A DNA stretch of 64,000 bases from Streptomyces marianii (GTDB lineage: Bacteria; Actinomycetota; Actinomycetes; Streptomycetales; Streptomycetaceae), in contig NZ_VAWE01000001.1 in assembly GCF_005795905.1 (NCBI RefSeq), positions 2,576,501-2,640,500 of the forward strand, read 5' to 3'. A program made the position numbers and the translations under genes. The notes under the pieces were generated by a model. The model had not been told where the DNA came from, did not search any database, and saw only the letters and a program-made list of their open reading frames with translations. Of this stretch, positions 45,777 through 51,884 are shown in pieces; within the stretch, counting starts at the first letter, position 1; each line of letters begins with the position of its first letter.

Positions 45777-46109
45777 GCACCGTGCCAGATAGCGCGGTGA
45801 CCACGGGGAACAGCGGTCACTCACCCAGCATGTCCGTCATGCCATCATGCCGCTGCGCAGCAGGTCAGCGCGCCTATCGAGCGCGGAGGACCCAAGCTTC
45901 CCAAGCTGATGTCATGCGCGGCCTGCCGTTCGTCCGGGCTGCGGCGCTGGGGCGCCGGTCCCGGCCGAGCGGCAGGCCGGGGAGCCCACCGGAGATCATC
46001 GAGAAAGCAGAGAGCCCCTGCGGCAGTGCCGAGGCACGATGTCGCAAGGGGCCCGGGTCATCTGAGTCCGGAACTACTTCAGGAGTGAGGCGAAGCCGGC
46101 GGCCGGGGT
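45777..46109. repeat. Spacer with junction repeat D
   Basis: 333 bp. 45782-45816 matches 42102-42137, and GCTTCCCAAGCTGATGTC at 45896-45913 is the clearest copy of the junction motif. The following 200 bp to the stop at 46110 hold nothing recognisable. Confidence 0.6.
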
Positions 46110-46430
46110 TCAGGCAGCAGGCGCCTCCCGTCGAGTAGTCATTGCCGGTTCACACGTCGGGTCACGGCGCTCCGTTTCCAGTCCTGCCCTGATGAGCCGC
46201 GCCAGCAACTCGGCCGCCTCAGGGCGAACCGCCCCGAGCTGCACCAACCCGGCACCCGAGACGTTGACGTCGGCCGCCAGGCCGGGGAAGTCGGAGTCCA
46301 GTCCGAGCAACACCAGTTGATCCGCCAGAGTGCTGGCGCTTCGCCGAGCGCGGTTCCAGCCGCGGACGTAGGGCACGCCAGGCGTCAAGTCCTCCGCGCG
46401 CTTGGCCACCACTCCTCGCCGGTCGGTCAT
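46110..46430 (-). CDS. Hypothetical protein, paralogue of its upstream neighbour
   Basis: 106 aa from ATG at 46430 (MTDRRGVVAKRAEDLTPG), with GGAAGGA upstream; longer starts overlap the neighbour. The central helix-rich part LADQLVLLGLDSDFPGLAAD, VNVSGAGLVQLGAVRPEAAE, LLARLI aligns without gaps with the 46435-46755 product (LRDVLVRAGLEKDFPYLRAD, LNAFGHGLVELGRVSPDTAE, RLAELL), so the two arose by tandem duplication. Function unknown. Confidence 0.7.
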   Translation of the reverse strand: MTDRRGVVAKRAEDLTPGVPYVRGWNRARRSASTLADQLVLLGLDSDFPGLAADVNVSGAGLVQLGAVRPEAAELLARLIRAGLETERRDPTCEPAMTTRREAPAA

Positions 46431-46434
46431 GACG

Positions 46435-46755
46435 TCAGGTCCTTCCCTTGTGCTCATTGGTAGTGATCTGCTCAGCTTCAGCGCCGTCGAGGTCCGTGCC
46501 GAAGCCACTTGCCAGCGCCAGGCGCAAGAGCTCCGCGAGGCGTTCGGCCGTGTCGGGGGACACCCGGCCCAGTTCAACGAGCCCGTGCCCGAAAGCATTC
46601 AAGTCTGCGCGCAGGTACGGGAAGTCCTTCTCCAGACCTGCGCGCACGAGGACGTCCCGTAGTGCGGTAGTGGCATTTCTGGCCGCATACCATCCGTCGC
46701 TGTCGAGGGGCGACCACGTGGCGAAGTCGTGCCCGCTGGTCGGCTCATCCCGCAT
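46435..46755 (-). CDS. Hypothetical protein, tandem paralogue
   Basis: 106 aa from ATG at 46755 (MRDEPTSGHDFATWSPLD); overlaps the 186-aa gene's end by 11 bp and lies 4 bp before its paralogue. Same helical pattern as the downstream gene with about half of the central residues identical. Probably the three genes form one operon opposite to the XRE regulator. Confidence 0.75.
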   Translation of the reverse strand: MRDEPTSGHDFATWSPLDSDGWYAARNATTALRDVLVRAGLEKDFPYLRADLNAFGHGLVELGRVSPDTAERLAELLRLALASGFGTDLDGAEAEQITTNEHKGRT

Positions 46756-47305
46756 CGGTGGTCGTCTCCTCGAGGAGCGCAGCGACCGCCGCGTACGGCG
46801 TCGGGTACTGCTCGTCGAAGCGGTCGATCCTCGCCAGGAGTTCCGCAGAGGCCGCAAGAACCGTCGCGAGGGCGACTGGGCGCAGCGGGTTGGCCTCCGG
46901 CCGGCGCGTCGGTGCGCGGAGCCACTGGTAGCGGTCCGCGGAAAGCGGGATGGGGCCGGGCACTACGACGGCTGACCCATGGTCGAGGTACCTGTACATC
47001 GGCTGGGAGGGCGTTTCCCCTGCAAGGAAGTGCGTGAAGGTCTCGCGGCTGTTCGAGCCGAGGAAGAAGCCGACGCGCTGCGCCTTGCGGTCGACGACCG
47101 ACGGTCCGAACGGCAGGCCACTGCGCAAGAGCCGGTCGAACATCTCCAGGCCGAGTCGCTGGTCTACGCTCACCACGTCGAAGAGGCGTCCCGTCGTGAG
47201 CAGGCAAGGCATTCGCGGATCATCCGCCCAGATCTGCCGACACTGCGCGCGATCGTCCGCCGCCGCTGACAGCCATTCCATGCCGCGCCTGGTCATCCTC
47301 TGCAT
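46745..47305 (-). CDS. Hypothetical protein, 186 aa (Prim-Pol N-terminal-like by general resemblance)
   Basis: ATG at 47305 with GAAGGTGAG upstream. Segments WADDPRMPCLLTTGRLFDVVSVDQRLGLEMFDRLL, quoted in part (CLLTTGRLFDVVSVDQRL), RVGFFLGSNSRETF and VVVPGPIPLSADRYQWLRAP resemble short streptomycete proteins sometimes annotated as bifunctional primase/polymerase. No catalytic triad is identifiable. It heads an operon with the two tandem paralogues, next to a divergent XRE regulator, an arrangement common in Streptomyces. Confidence 0.6.
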   Translation of the reverse strand: MQRMTRRGMEWLSAAADDRAQCRQIWADDPRMPCLLTTGRLFDVVSVDQRLGLEMFDRLLRSGLPFGPSVVDRKAQRVGFFLGSNSRETFTHFLAGETPSQPMYRYLDHGSAVVVPGPIPLSADRYQWLRAPTRRPEANPLRPVALATVLAASAELLARIDRFDEQYPTPYAAVAALLEETTTDAG

Positions 47306-47552
47306 GACGTCTCACCTTCAGTCGGACCACGTTGCGGCTCCGGTGCCGCAGCGCTTTCAGACTTCCGGTCCGGCCCCTGGCCAGGGCAGATGACGAGAGG
47401 TGACGGGGGATGACGCGTCCACACATCATGCGTCATCCCCCGTCCTCCCCCTCCCTTGCAGATGAACTCCGGTTACTGCCTGCACGAAGCGATGACCAGC
47501 ACGTACATTCAGTAACAGAACCCCGAGTCGTCGCACCGGCATCACGCAGGGA
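47306..47552. other. Divergent promoter region for the XRE regulator and 186-aa gene
   Basis: 247 bp. The AT-richer middle (about 47455-47525) with ACGTACATTCAGTAACAG probably holds the promoters. TGACGCGTCCACACATCATGCGTCATCCCC contains TGACGCG/CATGCGTCA-type inverted half-sites (47401-47431). Confidence 0.4.
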
Positions 47553-48932
47553 GTGAAAGGCGCCTTGAAGCCGAGCAGTGTCCGCTTACATGAAGCTCGT
47601 ACGGGCCGGGGCTGGAGCCAGCCACGATTAGTAAGGGAACTACGGCAGGCTGCCGCGCAGCGCGGCCACCAACTCCCGTCGGATGCCAGCGTGAAGCGCC
47701 GTATCGCCAGTTGGGAGAACGGCCACAGCGCGCCGGACGACTTCTACGGCCCGCTTCTGTGTGACGCCTTCAGCACCAGCGCGGCCGAACTCGGTTTGAG
47801 TCACGGAGAAGTCGCAGACAGCGCTCTACTCGACGCCGCCTATCCCGCCAGCCCGGATGACGCCATTCGGACGGTCGGCCAACTGTGGCGCGCCGATCTC
47901 AACCAGTACGACCCGTTACTCACCGCGGAACCGTCCCAGCCCGCGTGGAACGAAGCGTCCCTCCGATGGTTGGTCGCGCCCCAGCCCAGCATCCCCCAGC
48001 CTCGTACGGAAGGCGCGCGAGTCGGTCTCGGCGACGTGGCAGCCATAAAGACCACGGCGGACATGTTCGCCCAGCTCGATGACCAGTTCGGCGGAGACCA
48101 CGCCCGTCATTCAGTCATCCAGTACCTCAACAACGATGTGGCCCCACTCCTGCGGGGCCGATACACCGAGCAGGTAGGACGGGCCCTCTTCTCCACCGTG
48201 GCGGAAGCGACTCTCCTGGCCGGCTGGATGTCCTACGACGCCTGTCACCACGGACTCGCGCAGCGGTACCTTCTCCAGGCTCTCCGGTTCGCCCAGGACG
48301 CCAACGACCGTCGGCTTGCAGGCAGCATCCTGTCCGCGATGAGCCACCAGGCGACGTTCATGGGGCGGTACGCTGAGGCCGCCACTCTCGCTCGAGCCGC
48401 CCTCATGGGCATCTCTCCGGTGGCAACGCCGACGTTGCGGGCGCAGTTCCATGCGATGGAGGCCCGAGCCCTGGCGCGCACCGGCGATGTCGCTGCGTGC
48501 GAGACCGCACTGAGCGCGGCTACCAAGGCACTCGAAAGCCGGAACAACGAGGACGAGCCGGAATGGATCAGCTACTTCGACGAAGCCGAGCTTGCCGCCG
48601 AGGCCGCGCACTGCTTCCGTGACGTGAACAGCGCCCGCCGAGCCGTCGCCCACGCCGAGAACGCCATGAGCGGCAGCCACGTGCGAAGCGACTTCTTCGC
48701 GACCATGGTCCTGGCCGACGCCCACCTACGGGCCGGGGACGTCGAGGAGGCCTGTCGCGTTGCGCTCGACGCGTTGGATCTCGGAGAACAGCTCAAGTCA
48801 GCCCGATGCACCAGCTATCTCGCCGAGTTCCGCCGCAATCTCAGCGCGGCCGGCAGAAGCAGCGCGGCACGTGAGCTTGCCGAGCAGGCCCGCGAACACA
48901 GGTTGTGGATCGCCTCGGAGCAGTACAGCTGA
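47553..48932 (+). CDS. XRE-family regulator with TPR-like repeats
   Basis: 459 aa from GTG at 47553 (a TTG four codons later is an alternative). N-terminal HTH (SVRLHEARTGRGWSQPRLV, ASVKRRIASWENG) followed by about 330 residues of helical TPR-like repeats (GWMSYDACHHGLAQRYLLQA, AMSHQATFMGRYAEAATLAR, ADAHLRAGDVEEACRVALDA). Such Streptomyces regulators respond to peptides or protein partners. Divergent from the three-gene hypothetical operon. Confidence 0.85.
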   Translation: MKGALKPSSVRLHEARTGRGWSQPRLVRELRQAAAQRGHQLPSDASVKRRIASWENGHSAPDDFYGPLLCDAFSTSAAELGLSHGEVADSALLDAAYPASPDDAIRTVGQLWRADLNQYDPLLTAEPSQPAWNEASLRWLVAPQPSIPQPRTEGARVGLGDVAAIKTTADMFAQLDDQFGGDHARHSVIQYLNNDVAPLLRGRYTEQVGRALFSTVAEATLLAGWMSYDACHHGLAQRYLLQALRFAQDANDRRLAGSILSAMSHQATFMGRYAEAATLARAALMGISPVATPTLRAQFHAMEARALARTGDVAACETALSAATKALESRNNEDEPEWISYFDEAELAAEAAHCFRDVNSARRAVAHAENAMSGSHVRSDFFATMVLADAHLRAGDVEEACRVALDALDLGEQLKSARCTSYLAEFRRNLSAAGRSSAARELAEQAREHRLWIASEQYS

Positions 48933-49103
48933 CCATGCGGTGACTCGGGCTCGTCCCGGTCGTCCGGGTCGTCCTCAGAAGGGTTGCCACTCTTCGCGTG
49001 CCTCGCCCGTCCGCAGTGACCGCACCCGCCGGGTGAACTCGACGGCAGAGCGTTCACTCGTACCGGCCTGGCGGCCGACCCATGCCACCATCATCAGTTC
49101 TCG

Positions 49104-49106
49104 GAG
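49104..49106. repeat. Target-site duplication GAG (left)
   Basis: GAG at 49104-49106 and 50447-50449 flank the IS3 element; 3-bp duplication is typical of this family. Confidence 0.7.
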
Positions 49107-49144
49107 GGGCCTTGGCCCCGAAGGGTGGACACCTGTTCGTGTCG

Positions 49145-50035
49145 TTATACGGCAAGCGTCAGGGTAGCTGACTGCTGTTCGTAGGCGATCGGTGCCTGCT
49201 GTCCGTTCGCCGAGTGCCGTCGCCGGGTGTTGTAGCGGGTGGTCCAGCGGAAGACCGCCAGGCGGCAGGCACGGGCCCCGTCGAAGCGGCGGGCGCCACG
49301 GAGCGTCTCGCGTTTGAGGGTCGCGTTGAACGACTCGGCGAGGGCGTTGTCCGCGCTGGTCCCGACCGCGCCCATGGACTGCTTCACCTCCAACTCGGCA
49401 CATACGGCCGCGAATTCACGGGAGCTGTACTGGGCTCCGTGATCGCTGTGGAAGACGGCGCCGGCCAGGCTGCCCCGCGTCCGGACGGCGGCCCGGAGCG
49501 CGTCGGTGACCAGCGAGGTGCGCATGTGGTCGGCGACCGACCAGCCCACCAGCCGCCGCGAGAAGCAGTCGATCACGGTCGCCAGATACAGGAACTCGCC
49601 GTCGCCCACCGGCAGGTACGTGATGTCGCCGACGTACTTCGTGTTGGGTGCGCTCGCGGTGAAGTCGCGCCCCAGCAGGTCGGGCATCGCTGCGGCGGAT
49701 GGTTCGGGCACGGTGGTGACCTGGCGCTTGCGCAGCCGCAGCCCGGCGATGCCGTACTTGCGCATGACCCGTCCGACGCGCTTGTGGTTCACGCGCTCGC
49801 CGTCCTCGCGCAGATCGGCGGTGATACGGGGCCGGCCGTAGGTGCCGTCCCATTCGGCGTGCACGGCCCTGATCCGCTCGGCGAGAGCGACGTCGGCCTG
49901 TTCACGCGCGGCGCGGGCCGCGCGGCCGGCCCGCCACTTGTAGAAGCTGGAGCGGGCGACCTCCAGCACCTGACACAACCGCTTCACGCCCCAGGCGCGG
50001 TGATGGTCCTCGACGAACTGGAAGCGGCTGGTCAC
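49145..50035 (-). CDS. IS3-family transposase OrfB (rve integrase core)
   Basis: 296 aa. DDE residues: D in TKYVGDITYL, D in AVFHSDHGAQYSS, E in NALAESFNATLK. HTH_21-like N-terminus YGRPRITADLRE. Its GTG start overlaps the orfA stop by four bases (GTGA), so it may be made by reinitiation as well as by frameshifting. Confidence 0.93.
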   Translation of the reverse strand: MTSRFQFVEDHHRAWGVKRLCQVLEVARSSFYKWRAGRAARAAREQADVALAERIRAVHAEWDGTYGRPRITADLREDGERVNHKRVGRVMRKYGIAGLRLRKRQVTTVPEPSAAAMPDLLGRDFTASAPNTKYVGDITYLPVGDGEFLYLATVIDCFSRRLVGWSVADHMRTSLVTDALRAAVRTRGSLAGAVFHSDHGAQYSSREFAAVCAELEVKQSMGAVGTSADNALAESFNATLKRETLRGARRFDGARACRLAVFRWTTRYNTRRRHSANGQQAPIAYEQQSATLTLAV

Positions 50036-50376
50036 CAGGTCATCTCTTGTGCGAAAAACTTCGTCGCCTTGCGGAGAATATCCCGTTCGGTGGCGAGTTT
50101 CTGCATCTCCTTGCGCGCTGCCGCCAGCTCCCGGCGCAGGGCCTCGTTCTCGGCCTGAAGCTCCTCGGCCGTCGGCGGGGAATCCACCGTGCTCTTCTCC
50201 GTGCTCGTCGTGCTGCCCCCGCCGCGGCGGGCCCGTTCGGCCCGCACCCAGTTACGCAGCGTCTCGCGGCTGATCCCCAGATCTTTGCCGATGCCCTCGA
50301 AGGTGTGGCTCGGGTCCGACAGGTACAGCGCGACAGCGTCCGCCTTGAACTCGGGCGAGTAGACCTTCATCACCAT
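50032..50376 (-). CDS. IS3-family transposase OrfA
   Basis: 114 aa. HTH (DAVALYLSDPSHTFEGIGKD, LGISRETLRNWV) and a leucine-zipper-like coiled coil (AEELQAENEALRRELAAARK) typical of OrfA. Confidence 0.93.
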   Translation of the reverse strand: MVMKVYSPEFKADAVALYLSDPSHTFEGIGKDLGISRETLRNWVRAERARRGGGSTTSTEKSTVDSPPTAEELQAENEALRRELAAARKEMQKLATERDILRKATKFFAQEMTW

Positions 50377-51302
50377 AAGAGATGCCTCCTACCCGGCCCC
50401 TGGCGGGGCCGGGCTCAGAGGTGTCCACCACTCGGGGACAGGTCCCGAGGTCGGCCAAGGTCTCGTAGCCCGGCCAGTTCATGAGGTCGAAGCCGTACCG
50501 GTGGACGAACTCCGCGTACTCCCTCTTCGAGTGCCACCCGTAACGGTCGTGGTAGATCGCCGTCAGGATCAGATCCCACTCACGTGGGGCCAGTGCGAAG
50601 CCGTCCAGGTCGATGAGTACCGCTTGTCCGTGCCTGTGCCGGAGGATGTTCCCGATGTTGGCATCTCCGTGGATCATGCCGAAGGGAAGGACGAAGTCCA
50701 GCCGGTCGTAGTCCTTGGAGAGCCTGGCCGCTCGCTCCTCCAGGAAGGCCCTGTCTTCCTCGGCCACACCGTCCAGTCCGTCGAGGGACGCCGTCAGCTT
50801 GGCCATCGGATCGAAGTACGGCAGGCCGAGCGACTCAGGTTCTTCCAGCCAGTGCAGGCGGCGCAGCAGATCGGCCAGCTCGCCGAGCGTCGCGTACTCC
50901 TCGTTCTCCTGGACGCTCTCCCAGAAGGTGACCACCAGGCCGCCGACGACCATCGGCTGACTCACCAAGACCGGCACTCGGGCGGCCGGGAAGTTCTCTG
51001 TCTCCAGCCACCGGGCCACGTTCACGGCCCGTTCCATCTCCGCCAGCACCGTCGGGTCGCGGGCGATGCGGACAATTACCGGTAACGAAGCGAGGCGGTA
51101 GACCGCGTTCGACCCCAGCCGCAGCAACTCGGCGCCGCGGGGGTCGAGTCCGGCCGTCTCGCAGGCCTCATGGAGGACGGGAGCCAGACCCTCCGCCGTG
51201 AACTCCGTGCCGCCGTCGACCGGTCCCCCACCGCTGCCCGAGATCATGCTTCGACGATACGGCCCGGAGTCATAGGCCGACAGGTGCCCCACGCAATAGG
51301 GG

Positions 51303-51315
51303 CGTAATGATCTTG
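51303..51315. promoter_or_regulatory. Candidate integrase arm-type site near attR
   Basis: CGTAATGATCTTG, identical to 31064-31076 near attL, 70 bp inside the attR core. Confidence 0.5.
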
Positions 51316-51384
51316 CTCTGCACCTGCTGGGCCAGAGCCTCCGGCGCAGGTCAGGACCCCGGTGGAGTCCTGCTCTCACCTGGG

Positions 51385-51426
51385 CTCCGGAGCCGTGTGC
51401 GCAGGTTCGAATCCTGCCGGGGGCAC
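51385..51426 (+). repeat. attR core (42 bp)
   Basis: Perfect copy of 30904-30945, the 3' part of tRNA-Arg from the anticodon loop; marks the distal end of the AICE. Confidence 0.95.
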
Positions 51427-51434
51427 TCCGGATC

Positions 51435-51470
51435 AAGGCGCTGAACAGCGGAAACGCGGTTCAGCGCCTT
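51435..51470 (+). terminator. Original chromosomal tRNA-Arg terminator
   Basis: AAGGCGCTGAAC (51435-51446) pairs with GTTCAGCGCCTT (51459-51470) followed by TCTTG. It would have followed the intact tRNA before integration; its loop shares AGCGGAAACG with the element's own terminator. Confidence 0.75.
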
Positions 51471-51580
51471 TCTTGTGCATACTAAAACGCACACGACCTA
51501 CTCGGCGACACCCGCTTGGCCCAACAGGGCTGTGACCTGCGATTTTACGGTGCCGGGCGGATGAAAGCCCAAATGTCCAA

Positions 51581-51616
51581 TCCCGCGTATGTCCCGCATG
51601 CGGGACATACGCGGGA
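51581..51616. promoter_or_regulatory. 36-bp perfect palindrome
   Basis: Reads TCCCGCGTATGTCCCGCA then its exact complement, with no loop. It contains two inverted GCGGGACATACGCGGGA-type halves. Related CGCGGGAC repeats lie at 57723-57741. A dimer or tetramer operator is the best guess. Confidence 0.7.
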
Positions 51617-51884
51617 CGGGAAAGAGCGCAAGGCGGAGTCCTCACCGTAGGGCACCTGCCGTGAACTGCGCGTTTGCCAATAGAGACGGTCCGGAAACAC
51701 ACGGAGAAAGAGGCCGTTTCATTTTGGCCGACCGATGCTCGGCACGAATGTCAGCGGCCCGCCATCGCAGCGCGTGCGAGCGTCAGTACCACGAGGCGAC
51801 GGGTTGCGGCATGCCGGGCGTATGAGCAGGTACGCCACCGCAGGCCAAGGCCGCTGCGCAGCCCCTGGATGGGTCCGCCTCCGT

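Larger units (their letters stand above)
49107..50446 (-). mobile_element. IS3-family insertion sequence, 1340 bp, apparently complete
   Basis: Imperfect 28-bp terminal inverted repeats (23 of 28), starting GGGCCTTGGCCCC at the left and reading GGGACCTGTCCCC from the right, both continuing to GTGGACACCT. orfA and orfB overlap in the usual order and the element interrupts a phosphotransferase gene. Confidence 0.9.
48975..51247 (-). pseudogene. Aminoglycoside-phosphotransferase-family gene split by an IS3 element
   Basis: The 5' part (51247 to 50447) encodes MISGSGGGPVDGG onward with APH/choline-kinase features VIRIARDP, FGMIHGDANIGNIL (HGD-x-N) and AVLIDLDGFALAPREWDL, ending at NWPGYETLADL. 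The 3' part (49106 to 48975) continues RELMMVAWVGRQAGTSERSA then VEFTRRVRSLR to the stop. Removing 49107-50446 with one copy of the 3-bp duplication joins the parts in frame. The catalytic residues are intact but the C-terminal 45 residues are separated. Substrate unknown. Confidence 0.88.
30873..51426 (+). mobile_element. Actinomycete integrative and conjugative element (AICE) in tRNA-Arg(CCG)
   Basis: Bounded by 42-bp identical direct repeats. The excised element would be 20,481 bp. Core order from the tRNA side is int, xis, RepSA-like, two small genes, a membrane (Spd-like) gene, TraB/FtsK, SCO3933-type gene and divergent GntR: the pSAM2/SLP1 pattern of replicative integrative elements with single-protein double-stranded DNA transfer. 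The 3' two-thirds is cargo with IS elements and relics. From memory, S. coelicolor carries an AICE at the corresponding locus (SCO5349 side), so this tRNA is a hotspot. Confidence 0.92.
51248..51884. other. Right end of AICE, attR and flanking non-coding DNA
   Basis: 637 bp. Contains an arm-type repeat (51303-51315), attR core, the native tRNA terminator, a 36-bp palindrome and the 3' flank of the RecD2-type gene. No gene recognised. Confidence 0.5.
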
